Shown here one piece after another: positions 42,001 through 50,369 of a DNA stretch of 64,000 nt (within the stretch, counting starts at the first letter, position 1; every line of letters starts with the position of its first letter). Below the pieces are notes generated by a model that had not been told where the DNA came from, did no database searches, and was given only the letters and a program-made list of their open reading frames with translations. This stretch comes from Alistipes senegalensis JC50 (lineage in GTDB: Bacteria > Bacteroidota > Bacteroidia > Bacteroidales > Rikenellaceae): the NCBI RefSeq assembly GCF_025145645.1, contig NZ_CP102252.1:558001-622000 (forward strand), written 5' to 3'. A program made the translations under genes and the position numbers.

Positions 42001-43039
42001 TGGTCCACGTCGTGTCCCCGCCCTCGATCGGGACCACGCGGAACAGCGCTTCGTGGGGATGGAAATAGGAGATTCCCGTATAGAACGACCCGAACCAGAT
42101 CGCACCCCGGCGGTCGCGCATGATGCACTCCACCGTGAGGTTGCGCATGCCGTAAAGCGGGTTGTCCGAACGTCCGAAGTGGTAGAAGCGGTCCGACGCG
42201 GGGTCGTAGCAGTCCAGCCCGAACATCATGCCGATCCACAACCGGCCCTCGTCGTCCTCGCAGATGCAGCGCACATAGTTGTCAGCCAACCCCTCGGGGT
42301 GCCGGGGATCGTGGACGAAACGCCGCACGCCGCCCCCGACGTCGAGACGGTAGAGCCCCTCGCTGCGGGTGCAGACCCACAAATCGCCGCGGCTGTCCTC
42401 GAACAGGCTGCTGATCTTCGAAGCCGTCGGCAGGATGCACTCCGCCGCACCGCGTTCGTCAAGGCGGTAGAGCCCCGAATGGAGCGTCCCGACATAGAGC
42501 ACGCCCCCGGCCGTGCAGGCCAGCGCCGAGACCTCGCTCATCGGGGGCAACAGCAGCTGGCTGCACTTCCCGTCGGGCGCGGCGATCACGATGCGGTCCC
42601 CGGCAGCGGCATAGACCCGGCCTCCGCGGACCGTCGCGGCCGAGATCGAACGGCTGTCGAGCAAAGAATCGGTGAAGAGCGGCCGGAAGGTCTCCCGCCG
42701 CAGGTCGTATTCGACGATGTTGCGAAGCTGGTAGAAATAGATCAGTCCGTTCTGCTCGCCGTAGATGCCCTTGACGTTCATCGGGCGGAAGAGTTCCGCG
42801 GCACGCTCCGGCATGAGCGGCTCCTCGGTCTGCAATCCGCGGTAGCGGACCACGCCGCCGACGCCCGCGGCCCATATCGTGCCGTTTTCGTCCTGATAAA
42901 GCGTGGTCACGTTGGTCTGGTTGAATCCTTCGCTGATGCCTAAGTGTTTGAACACCATCTGGGCGGGAGGTGCGGCGCCGACTGCCGGGGGGGGGTAATT
43001 CCAGCCCAGAAACAGCAAAAAGAGAATCAATTTACGCAT
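39044..43039 (-). CDS. Hybrid two-component system regulator (HTCS) of the PUL
   Basis: The single polypeptide of 1,331 residues combines a signal peptide (LILFLLFLGW); about 14 Reg_prop beta-propeller repeats (TLYQDENGTIWAAG, LFEDSRGDLWVCT and similar); a Y_Y_Y domain (about 690-760); one membrane helix near 770-795 (YILYVLLIMLITAWVV); a kinase core with the H-box NISHEFRTPLT (His824) and a GHL ATPase; a receiver domain with Asp1123 in SDVLMPGM; and an AraC-type helix-turn-helix at the C-terminus. By family it binds a breakdown oligosaccharide in the periplasm and activates the neighbouring susC-led operon. ATG 43039 is chosen as the start of the signal peptide. A terminator separates it from the operon. 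Confidence 0.95.
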   Translation of the reverse strand: MRKLILFLLFLGWNYPPPAVGAAPPAQMVFKHLGISEGFNQTNVTTLYQDENGTIWAAGVGGVVRYRGLQTEEPLMPERAAELFRPMNVKGIYGEQNGLIYFYQLRNIVEYDLRRETFRPLFTDSLLDSRSISAATVRGGRVYAAAGDRIVIAAPDGKCSQLLLPPMSEVSALACTAGGVLYVGTLHSGLYRLDERGAAECILPTASKISSLFEDSRGDLWVCTRSEGLYRLDVGGGVRRFVHDPRHPEGLADNYVRCICEDDEGRLWIGMMFGLDCYDPASDRFYHFGRSDNPLYGMRNLTVECIMRDRRGAIWFGSFYTGISYFHPHEALFRVVPIEGGDTTWTIVADVTLDRRGDVWAGTSDKGLYFYDRTRRRGRFFNMGNSGIPSNNVKSIRYDAGRDQLWLGMFMGGVCVYDIPSGRFERLKIADQGGGSENIEIVHSLSREGDAIYAGTYAGVYRIDMRTRRAERILNQQRVFNVLSGGDGWLYVVTGQVNFRVYRRDEAGVYQLYFNRVAQQDMVTSLFRDDRGRAWVGTTRSGALLFDRERKEFVAYDRAACGIASDYVSAISQTPSGLMVFGTNAGLSVVDADSLRSENFNIRNGFPLLSLENGCLWRGGGDEMLAGGVDGIVSFAGRDLIRTGRAPQLFFAALSVNERPVRAGDRTGILDRAMPYAKSISLGHRYSIVDIAFGTDNAVDFNLGDYQYKLIGYDEAWRPLPGSIIRYMNLPPGHYRLAVQSRPTKLLDGGGRIELGIRVYPPFYASIPAYILYVLLIMLITAWVVRYYYTKKQLEQSLAMERMAREQQERITQWKLVFFTNISHEFRTPLTLIQGQLDLLARQEMPGVLKGYLMSVRRNALRLRDLVNELIDFRKQEQGYMSLKVSRQDLVAYLADVCGTFEEYGRIREVELRYEPGMERLEVPFDSVQLQKVFYNLISNAFKHTDRGGRITVTLSADDAQAVVKVADTGHGIEEKFFTTIFERFYHHEADTQDAGVGIGLALSKGIVELHGGRIGVESEVGVGSTFTVTLLLNPDFSGNANVEVVGTQEHVRPAPVADYLPAPERIPGSEELPRLLVVEDDDELRSMFGTIFAQHYRVTLAADGTEGLRLAREEQPDLIVSDVLMPGMSGTELCAAVKREFGTCHIPVILLTALSSPEQRITGLESGADDYVSKPFDMDVLMAKCNGMVRNRRLLQRKFLEGSSEPASEVLSGNPMDEAFVRKTLALIGGHLDSESLGVGMLSRELALSRTALFAKIKGVFGQTPTELIQGIRLREAARMLAECPELKIAEIADRVGINSLQYFGKLFKARYGCTPSEYRTAPGERREGA

Positions 43040-43102
43040 ACTCGGTTTCTCTATCCATCCGACAAGATACGAAATTTCGGGAGAATTCCGCAACCGGAAC
43101 CG

Positions 43103-43131
43103 AAAAAAACCGCCCGGCAATCACCGGGCGG
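43103..43131 (-). terminator. Terminator of the PUL operon
   Basis: CCGCCCGG and CCGGGCGG pair over six bases, and the minus strand continues with seven T's. It lies 28 bases after the GH2 stop and isolates the HTCS gene. Confidence 0.92.
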
Positions 43132-43158
43132 CGAAGCGTATTTTCCGGCAAAATCGCG

Positions 43159-44988
43159 CTACCGATACCGTTTTTCCAGCTCGTCATACCAACGCTGCAT
43201 GACGAAATAGGCTTTCTTCTTGCCGCCCTGGTCCGAGATGAGACCCTTGCGGTTGAAATCGTCCTGAATGCCGACCATCTGGCGGCGCGGCGAGCGGAAA
43301 TCCTTCAGCACCCAGGGCGTCGTCCCGGCCAGCCCGGGCATCCGCCTGAACATGTTGACGCTGCGTTCGTAGAGGTCCTCCATGTACTCCTCGGTGAAAC
43401 GCTCCGTCCGCGCGCCGTGACGGCCGTAGACCGCCCCGCCGCCGAACTCCGAGATGAAAACCGGCTTTTCGAGGTCGAAGGTCCAGTTCACGCGGTCGCA
43501 CTTCTCCGACTCGCCGTCGTACCAGCCGACGTACTGGTTGAAACTGATGAGGTCCACCAGATCGGCCAGGTCGTCCTTCACCGTCAGCAGGTCGGGTTTC
43601 AGCCGGGTCTTCTCCATAGCGGCGCTCACCAGCCGGGTGCCGTCCATGCTGCGGGCCTTGGCGATGAGCGACCGCAGGAATTTCAGGCGCGCTTCGCCGT
43701 GCGGGGTCTCGTTGGCCACGGACCAGACCACCACGTTGGCGCGGTTCCTGTCGCGCGTGATCATGTCCGCCAGCTGCGCTTCGGCATTGGCATAGGTCGC
43801 GGGATTTTCCCACTGGATCGTCCAGTAGACCGGAATCTCCGACCACACCATCAGTCCCATCTCCTCGGCCGCGCGGACCATCGCTTCGTTGTGGGGATAG
43901 TGCGCCAGCCGCACGAAATTGCATCCCATCTCCTTGGCCCACCCCAGCAGAATGCGGGCATGCTCCGCGGAAAAGGCGCGGCCGCTCATGCCGTAGGGCA
44001 TCTCCTCGTGGATCGACACGCCGCGGCAGAAGACCTCCCGGCCGTTGAGCAGGATTTTCGTGCCCCGGGTCTCGATCGTGCGGAAACCGATGCGGTCGTC
44101 CACCGAGTCGGTCTCGGCGGCGATCCGCACGGCGTAGAGCTTCGGATTCTCGGGCGACCAATAGACCGGTTTGGCCTTCACCTCGAACGCGGCATAGCCG
44201 TCGGCGTCGGTCGTGACCTTTTTCGATATTTTCAGTTCGGGAATCTCCACCGTCACCGTCTGCTCGGCCTCGGCGCCGTCCAACTGCACCCAGCCGGCGA
44301 TCACCTGCGGCTCGCCCTTCTTCAGCTGCACCGAGTAGTCGCGGATGAAAGTCAGCGGCGTTTCGACGATCACAACGCTGCGCGTCAGCCCGCCGTAGTT
44401 CCACCAGTCGGAATTGAGCGTCGGGACGCCCTCGGCCAACCGTTTGTTATCGACCTTCACCACCAGCGAGTTCCGCCCCTCGCGCACCTTGCCGGTGATC
44501 TCGAAGTTGAAGGGCGTGTAGCCGCCGACGTGTTTGCCGATCTTGCGGCCGTTCAGCCCCACGATCGTTTCGTAGTTCGCAGCCCCGAAGTAGAGGAACG
44601 TGCGGCGGTCGGCCCGGGGCTCGTAGTCGAACAGATTGCGGTACCAGACCGTACCCTCGTAATAGTACAACTGGGGCCGCTGGGTGTTCCAGTCGCCCGG
44701 CACCAGCAGCGTGCGGTCGGTGTTGAAATTGTACTCGAAGAGCTTCGTGCGGTCCTTGTCGAAATCGTCGTCCGCGAAGTAGGACATATTGTCCTTCAAC
44801 GGCTTGCGGCGATAGTCGTAGTAACCGTTTTCGTAAGGATCGACGATCGTCTTCCAGAGCCCGTCGAGCGACACGGTCTTCCGGCCGGCGACGTTGACGA
44901 TCTGCGGTGCGGGAGCCTCCTCCCCCGCCGCCGCGGACAGCGCCGCACAGCATCCCGCCAGCGCCAGTATGAATCGTATGTTCTTCAT
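43159..44988 (-). CDS. GH2 glycoside hydrolase, probable beta-glucuronidase
   Basis: The 609-residue secreted enzyme (signal peptide ending ALSAAAG) has the three GH2 modules: jellyroll sugar-binding (about 30-215), immunoglobulin-like (about 215-310) and TIM barrel (about 310-605). The acid/base is Glu427 in WSVANETPH and the nucleophile Glu514 in VFISEFGGG. The C-terminal FNRKGLIS places Asn579 and Lys581 in the NxK pattern that grips the carboxylate of uronic acids in beta-glucuronidases, so that activity is favoured over beta-galactosidase. It is the last gene of the PUL operon. Confidence 0.85.
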   Translation of the reverse strand: MKNIRFILALAGCCAALSAAAGEEAPAPQIVNVAGRKTVSLDGLWKTIVDPYENGYYDYRRKPLKDNMSYFADDDFDKDRTKLFEYNFNTDRTLLVPGDWNTQRPQLYYYEGTVWYRNLFDYEPRADRRTFLYFGAANYETIVGLNGRKIGKHVGGYTPFNFEITGKVREGRNSLVVKVDNKRLAEGVPTLNSDWWNYGGLTRSVVIVETPLTFIRDYSVQLKKGEPQVIAGWVQLDGAEAEQTVTVEIPELKISKKVTTDADGYAAFEVKAKPVYWSPENPKLYAVRIAAETDSVDDRIGFRTIETRGTKILLNGREVFCRGVSIHEEMPYGMSGRAFSAEHARILLGWAKEMGCNFVRLAHYPHNEAMVRAAEEMGLMVWSEIPVYWTIQWENPATYANAEAQLADMITRDRNRANVVVWSVANETPHGEARLKFLRSLIAKARSMDGTRLVSAAMEKTRLKPDLLTVKDDLADLVDLISFNQYVGWYDGESEKCDRVNWTFDLEKPVFISEFGGGAVYGRHGARTERFTEEYMEDLYERSVNMFRRMPGLAGTTPWVLKDFRSPRRQMVGIQDDFNRKGLISDQGGKKKAYFVMQRWYDELEKRYR

Positions 44989-44998
44989 AAAAATCCAA

Positions 44999-47194
44999 TC
45001 AAATCAGTTCGAATTTCACTTTCTGGCCGTTCACGTGCAGATAGAACGCGCCGTTCTCCAACAGCCGCTTTCCCGTGTGGTCGGGGAACGACAGATCGCG
45101 CACGGGGTCGATCTCGAAGCGGAACACGCGGCTCTCGCCCGCCGGAATGAACTGCTTCTCGAAATGCTTCAGCTCGCGCACCGGACGCGAAATGGAGGCC
45201 GTCGGGTCCGAGACGAACCACATCACGGTCTCCTTGCCGTCCATCGCCCCGCAGTTCGACACCTCCACCTCGGCCGTCAGCCGTTCGCCGCGGCGCAGGG
45301 TCTCGCGGTCGAGCCGCACCGTCCCGTATTCGAAGGTCGTGTAGCTCAGCCCGTAGCCGAACGGGTACATCGGTTCGTGCCGGAGATTCTGGTAACGCCC
45401 CGACTTGGGACGCGCGGCCTGCCGCTGGTTGTAGTAGACGGGCTGCTGCTCGGCGCAGACCGGAAAGGTGATGGCCAGACGCCCCGAGGGGTTGACCTTG
45501 CCCGAAAGCAGCTGCGCGACGGCGCTGCCGCCCTCGGTTCCCGGCTGCCAGATCTCGACCAGCGCGTCGGCCGCGGGCTCGATGCCGCGCACGTCCACGG
45601 GACGCCCCGACGAGAGCAGCACCACGACGGGCCGCCCCGTGCGGGCCATTTCGCGCACGAACTCCTCCTGGATCGACGGCAGCGCGAGGCCGGCCCGCGA
45701 AGCGTTCTCACCGCTCCAGCCGCTCTTCTCGCCCACGCAGAGCACCACCAGATCGGCGGCACGCGCAGCCGCCGCGGCACGTGCGAACTCCGAACGGTCC
45801 TCGCCGTCGAAATCGCACCCTTTCACATAGTCGATCCGGGCCTTTCCGGCGAACTCGGCCTTCACGCCTTCGAGGATCGTCACCACGTCGCCGGCCTCGC
45901 CCTGACCCCACCACGAACCCATCAGGTCCGCGCGGTTGTCGGCCATCGGCCCCATCAGCGCGATGCGCCGCACGTCACCGGCGACAGGCAGCGTCGCACC
46001 GCTGTTTTTCAGCAATACCATGCTCTCGGCCGCCAGCTCCCGCGCCGCGGCACGCGCCTCGATCGACAGGTAGCGCTGCTCGTCGGGCAGCTCCTCGATA
46101 TAGGGTTTCTCGAACAGTCCCAGCCGGAACTTCACGCGCAGGATGCGCCGCACGGCTTCGTCCAGCACCTTTTCCGGCACCCGTCCGCTTTCGACCAGCG
46201 CTTCCAGATTCTCCCGGTAAACGTCGTCCACCATATCCATGTCCAGCCCCGCCGTGATCGCCTTGGCCGCAGCCTCGGCCCGGTCGGCGGCCACGCCCTG
46301 CGCGACGAGCTGTTTCACGGCGTCCCAGTCCGAGACCACCAGACCGTCGAATCCCCACATGCCGCGCAGGATGTCGGTCATCGTATAGCGGTTGGCCGAC
46401 GCGGGTACGCCCGAAATGTCGTTGAAGGCGCTCATCACCGTCGCAGCGCCGGCCTTCACCCCCATTTCGAACGGCGGAAGCGCCGTATCCCACAGCGTCT
46501 GCGGAGAGATTTCGGTGTAGTGGTAATCGCGGCCGCCGTCGGAATAGGCATAGCCCACGAAATGTTTCAGACAGGCGGCGATCGCACCGTCCGCCGTCAG
46601 GTCGTCGCCCTGATAGCCCTTCACCGCGGCGACGCCCATCATTCCGTTCAGATAGGGGTCTTCGCCGTAACCTTCGGACACGCGGCCCCAGCGGGCGTCG
46701 CGCGCCACATCGACCATCGGCGAGAAGGTCCAGTGCACGCCCGAAAGCCGCGACTCGCGCGCCGCGATGCGGCACGACTCCCCGACCAGCGTCTCGTTCC
46801 ACGAGCAAGCCTGTCCCAGCGGAATCGGGAAAATCGTACGGTAGCCGTGGATCACGTCGAAACCGCACAGGATCGGAATCCCGAGCCGCGACTCCTCGAC
46901 AGCCTTGCGCTGAATCCGGTTGTAATACGCCGGACTGGTGCTGCGGTAGAGCAGCGAACCGATCATCGGACTCACGGCCTTCGTCTCGCTTTCGACGTTG
47001 TTGACGTTCATGTTCTTTCCATAGGTCCACTGCGTGACCTGCATCACCTTCTCTTCGAGCGTCATGCGTCCCAACAGGTCCTCCACGCGGTCTTCCACCT
47101 CCGCCGCGGGGTCCTTGTAGACCTCCCGGCCGGAACATCCCGCCAGACCTGCCGCCGCCACGAGCAGCCACAGGGCGATTGCTTTTCTGTTCAT
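44999..47194 (-). CDS. GH3 beta-glucosidase-type lipoprotein (BglX-like)
   Basis: The 731-residue enzyme has a lipoprotein signal (AAAGLAGC), the GH3 N-terminal barrel with the nucleophile Asp289 in GLVVSDWDAV and the substrate-site KHFVGYA, the C-terminal alpha/beta-sandwich (VVLLSSGRPVDV) and a fibronectin-III-like tail. It resembles BglX-type periplasmic enzymes that remove terminal beta-linked glucose or xylose from oligosaccharides. It lies 10 bases before the GH2 gene, so the two are co-translated products of the PUL operon acting on imported oligomers. Confidence 0.93.
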   Translation of the reverse strand: MNRKAIALWLLVAAAGLAGCSGREVYKDPAAEVEDRVEDLLGRMTLEEKVMQVTQWTYGKNMNVNNVESETKAVSPMIGSLLYRSTSPAYYNRIQRKAVEESRLGIPILCGFDVIHGYRTIFPIPLGQACSWNETLVGESCRIAARESRLSGVHWTFSPMVDVARDARWGRVSEGYGEDPYLNGMMGVAAVKGYQGDDLTADGAIAACLKHFVGYAYSDGGRDYHYTEISPQTLWDTALPPFEMGVKAGAATVMSAFNDISGVPASANRYTMTDILRGMWGFDGLVVSDWDAVKQLVAQGVAADRAEAAAKAITAGLDMDMVDDVYRENLEALVESGRVPEKVLDEAVRRILRVKFRLGLFEKPYIEELPDEQRYLSIEARAAARELAAESMVLLKNSGATLPVAGDVRRIALMGPMADNRADLMGSWWGQGEAGDVVTILEGVKAEFAGKARIDYVKGCDFDGEDRSEFARAAAAARAADLVVLCVGEKSGWSGENASRAGLALPSIQEEFVREMARTGRPVVVLLSSGRPVDVRGIEPAADALVEIWQPGTEGGSAVAQLLSGKVNPSGRLAITFPVCAEQQPVYYNQRQAARPKSGRYQNLRHEPMYPFGYGLSYTTFEYGTVRLDRETLRRGERLTAEVEVSNCGAMDGKETVMWFVSDPTASISRPVRELKHFEKQFIPAGESRVFRFEIDPVRDLSFPDHTGKRLLENGAFYLHVNGQKVKFELI

Positions 47195-47226
47195 CGTAAC
47201 TAATGTGCCTTTTTTTGTTGAGTCAT

Positions 47227-47260
47227 AAAACGGCCTCCGCCCGTCACAGGACGGAGGCCG
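47227..47260 (-). terminator. Terminator-like hairpin inside the PUL
   Basis: CGGCCTCCG and CGGAGGCCG form a 9-bp stem with TTTTATGA following on the minus strand, between the PKD lipoprotein gene and the GH3 gene. It would lower or stop read-through to the two exo-enzymes. Confidence 0.7.
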
Positions 47261-47282
47261 CAGGGTATGTCTGCGTTCCCGG

Positions 47283-48986
47283 TTATTCGAGGAACTCGAT
47301 ATCGTCGTAATAAACGGTCCGGTTGTTGGTTTCGGCGTCGAAACCGCTCATCCCGCCGGCGATCATGTTCAACAGAGGCCGGAACTGAACCTGGTTGAAC
47401 TCGCTGCAATTGCTGAACCCGTATCCGCAGCCCTCCAGATCGTAGACGAACACGTTCCAGTCATCCGTCTTGATCAGACGCTTCCATTCGGACGCCGAAG
47501 CATTGTTGTTCGCAAATGCCTGCCCGTTGATCTTGCAGGGCATCTTGTTCGGATTGCCCGACTTCGGAATGAGCATACGCGGATAGTACTCGTTCTTACC
47601 CAGATAGACTTTCACCTGGATGGCTTTATACTTCACACGCTCGGCGCCTGGAAATTTAGGTTCAAGATAAACATCGAAAAAAGCCGATGTTGGAGTCGTC
47701 GTCTTGGACATATCCACTTTCAACACCTTACCGCTCGAATTGCTCGCCGTAGGATACGGATTGTTGACCAGCGACAGCGAACCGGCGTTAGCCTCCTTAA
47801 TATAATCCGCCGAAAGCGACGACAGCGTTTCGAAATTCTCGAACATGTACCCCACGGCATCCTCGCTCACCTCGACCGTCCACGAAGCGTTCTTCTTCTC
47901 GCCCTTGGCGTTGACGCCCTCGTAGGTCACCGCATAGGTTCCGGCCGCATCGAACGTATGCCGGAACTCCGCGGCCGCCGACACCGCGTCGCCGCCGACC
48001 TTCCATGCGTGCACGAGGCCCGTGGCGCCGCCCTTCACCGTCGCCGTGATGACCACCTCGTCACCCGCGGCACTCCGGAGCGTCGAGCCGTCGGCCTTCG
48101 AAAACTCGATCTCCAACGGTTTCTCCTCGACCCCTACCGTCCACGACGAGGTCTTTTCCTCGCCCTTGCCGTTGACGCCTCGATACGAAACCGTGAAAGT
48201 CCCCGCTTCGTCGAACGTGCGCTTGAACTCCGCGGTCGTCGAAACCACCTCGTCGCCGACCTTCCATGCGTGCACGAGGCCCGTTCCGCCGTTCTTCACC
48301 GTCGCCGTGATGGCCACCTCGTTCCCCTGCACGCAGGAAATCGTCGCATCGGTCACCGAGAATTCGATCTCCAGCGGCAGTTCGTCTACCGTCACGGTCC
48401 ACGTGCGGTTCACCGACACTTCGTCGGCATTCACGCCGCGGTAAGTCACCGTATAGGAGCCCATCTCGTCGAAGGTATGCTTGAACTCCGCGGTGGTCGA
48501 AACCACCTCGTCGCCGACTTTCCATTCGTGCACGACCTCCTTGTCGCCGGCCACGACCGTCGCCGTGATGAGCACCTCCTCGCCCGGCAGGCAGGAGACG
48601 GTCTCCTCCTCGTTCGAGAACTCCACTTTCAGGGGCGATCCCTCGACCGTCACCGAATAGTCCTTCCCGACCTTTCCGGCCGTGTTCGAAGCCTCGAAAC
48701 GCACGTCATAGGTGCCTTTGGCCTTGAAAACATAGGTCATCGAAGCTGTCGAGGCCGCCAGTTTCCCATCGACGAACCAGCCGCAGCTGAGCGGTCCGGG
48801 GCTCTCGATCACTGCCTCGAAACGCACGGCGTCGTCGACATAGGCCGACACGGCGGATTCCGTGACGGGGAATGTCACCTGCGGCATGACGGCCGGCTGT
48901 TCGTCCGTCGTGTCGTCGCCGCCGCATCCCCACATCGCAGCCAGTCCCGTCAGCAGGACCGCCTGCATCCAAATTATCTTTTTCAT
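47283..48986 (-). CDS. PKD-repeat surface lipoprotein with carbohydrate-binding-like C-terminus
   Basis: The 567-residue lipoprotein (AAMWGC, then GGDD, an acidic surface-export-type signal) has four PKD/immunoglobulin-like domains of about 85 residues; the last three are near copies (VHEWKVGDEVVSTTAEF, VHAWKVGDEVVSTTAEF, VHAWKVGGDAVSAAAEF). A C-terminal domain of about 190 residues follows, ending YYDDIEFLE, which looks like a jellyroll carbohydrate-binding module. In PULs this position after SusD-type genes is held by surface glycan-binding proteins that capture polymer for the outer-membrane transporter. A paralogue lies directly upstream. Confidence 0.75.
   Translation of the reverse strand: MKKIIWMQAVLLTGLAAMWGCGGDDTTDEQPAVMPQVTFPVTESAVSAYVDDAVRFEAVIESPGPLSCGWFVDGKLAASTASMTYVFKAKGTYDVRFEASNTAGKVGKDYSVTVEGSPLKVEFSNEEETVSCLPGEEVLITATVVAGDKEVVHEWKVGDEVVSTTAEFKHTFDEMGSYTVTYRGVNADEVSVNRTWTVTVDELPLEIEFSVTDATISCVQGNEVAITATVKNGGTGLVHAWKVGDEVVSTTAEFKRTFDEAGTFTVSYRGVNGKGEEKTSSWTVGVEEKPLEIEFSKADGSTLRSAAGDEVVITATVKGGATGLVHAWKVGGDAVSAAAEFRHTFDAAGTYAVTYEGVNAKGEKKNASWTVEVSEDAVGYMFENFETLSSLSADYIKEANAGSLSLVNNPYPTASNSSGKVLKVDMSKTTTPTSAFFDVYLEPKFPGAERVKYKAIQVKVYLGKNEYYPRMLIPKSGNPNKMPCKINGQAFANNNASASEWKRLIKTDDWNVFVYDLEGCGYGFSNCSEFNQVQFRPLLNMIAGGMSGFDAETNNRTVYYDDIEFLE
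47861..48640 (-). repeat. In-gene tandem DNA repeat of about 258 bases (PKD units)
   Basis: Three units of 258-261 bases encode the near-identical PKD domains. The same landmark (GAACTCCGCGG) recurs at 47964, 48225 and 48483. Unit edges are approximate. Confidence 0.8.
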
Positions 48987-49004
48987 CGTCATTCGCATTT
49001 CAGT

Positions 49005-50357
49005 TTACTCCAAAAACTCGATATCGTCGATATACACCGTGCGGGTGTTGGTTTCGGTCACAGGCCCCGAAGGGATATTCGTTCCGTTTTTCTGGTACAG
49101 CGGTCTGAATGTCAAGTTCTTCGTCGGATCAAGTTTCGTGTCGAATCGATATTCCAATACCTCCCATTCATCCTTGAACTGCGGATCAGTAACCGATGCA
49201 TATTTTTTTCCGGCATAATCCATATGCGGATAATACTTATTTTTGCCCAGATAGACCTTGAACCGGATGCCCGTGTACTTCGTCACGTCGATCTTGTCAA
49301 CCGGTATATCTTTCAGTTTCAAGTCGAAATACCCCGACGTGCTACCCGTGCCCGTAACATTGTCCCGGAGCACCTTCAGACTCGTGTTGATCCCTTCGGG
49401 TTTGGGATTGTCCGCCAGTTCGATACCCGGAGTATTCTGTTTCAGGGTCCACCACTTGGGCAGCTCGGTGTAGTCCTCGAAATGCTCGAAGAGCGCTCCC
49501 GACGGAACCATCGTCACGGTCCACGTGCGGTCCACGGTCTCCTGCTTGGAGTTCACGGCGTGGTAGGCGATCGTATAGGGTCCCTTGCCGTCGAAAGCGC
49601 GGCTGAACACGGCGTCGGTCGAGACCGTCTCGCCGTCCACTTTCCATTCGTGCTGCACGCCCGTGCCGCCGTACTTCACCGTGGCGATGATCTCCACGAC
49701 GGCGCCGTCCTTGCAGGCGATCGTCTCGTCGTTGTTCGAGAAACCGATCTCCAGCGGACGCTCCGTGGCCTGCACCTCGAAACTCTTCCGGAAAGTCCCG
49801 GCAGCATTCGTCCCCGCATAGGCCACAGTATAGACCTTGGCTTCGGGCAGGTCGAACGTGTCGAAATAGGCTTTGTCCGACTTCACCTCGCCGTCCACTT
49901 TCCATTCGTGGACGACATCCGACCCGGCATCGACGACGGCCATCACTTTCAGGACATCCAGCTGACGGCGCACGATGCGCGTCGAGTCGCCCACCGAGAG
50001 GTGCATTTTCAGCACGTCGGCGACCTTCACGGCATAGCTTTTCTCCACTTTCCCGGCGCCGTTGCGGGCTTCGAAGCGCACTTCGTAGTCGCCCGGAGCG
50101 CTGAACGTATAGGTCATCTCTGCGGTCGAGGCTTCGAGCGTTCCATCGACATACCATCCGCAAGTGAGTTTGTCGCCGCTCTCGATGTCGGCCCGGAACT
50201 CCACCGGATCGCCGACGACGGCCGTCAGCGAGGTTTCCTGCACCGGGAACGTCACCTGCGGCGCCGTATGCTGCAACGGGGTCACATCCTCCTCGCAGCC
50301 CCACAGCGCCACGATCCCCAGCAGCAGAATCACGTTTGTCTTCAATAGGGTTTTCAT
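49005..50357 (-). CDS. PKD-repeat surface lipoprotein, paralogue
   Basis: The 450-residue lipoprotein (IVALWGC, then EED) has three PKD-like domains (WYVDGTLEASTAEMTY, EWKVDGEVKSD, EWKVDGETVSTDAVF) and a C-terminal binding-module-like domain ending YIDDIEFLE. The first domain and the C-terminal closing match those of the next gene, so the two arose by duplication; this copy has one fewer, more diverged, PKD unit. A role as surface glycan-binding protein is inferred from position and architecture. Confidence 0.72.
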   Translation of the reverse strand: MKTLLKTNVILLLGIVALWGCEEDVTPLQHTAPQVTFPVQETSLTAVVGDPVEFRADIESGDKLTCGWYVDGTLEASTAEMTYTFSAPGDYEVRFEARNGAGKVEKSYAVKVADVLKMHLSVGDSTRIVRRQLDVLKVMAVVDAGSDVVHEWKVDGEVKSDKAYFDTFDLPEAKVYTVAYAGTNAAGTFRKSFEVQATERPLEIGFSNNDETIACKDGAVVEIIATVKYGGTGVQHEWKVDGETVSTDAVFSRAFDGKGPYTIAYHAVNSKQETVDRTWTVTMVPSGALFEHFEDYTELPKWWTLKQNTPGIELADNPKPEGINTSLKVLRDNVTGTGSTSGYFDLKLKDIPVDKIDVTKYTGIRFKVYLGKNKYYPHMDYAGKKYASVTDPQFKDEWEVLEYRFDTKLDPTKNLTFRPLYQKNGTNIPSGPVTETNTRTVYIDDIEFLE

Positions 50358-50369
50358 AATCGGTCGGTT

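Noticed and set aside
38864..42943. A 4.1-kb open frame on the + strand opposite the HTCS gene
   Set aside because: Shadow of the HTCS reading frame; composition is low-complexity and no motif is present.
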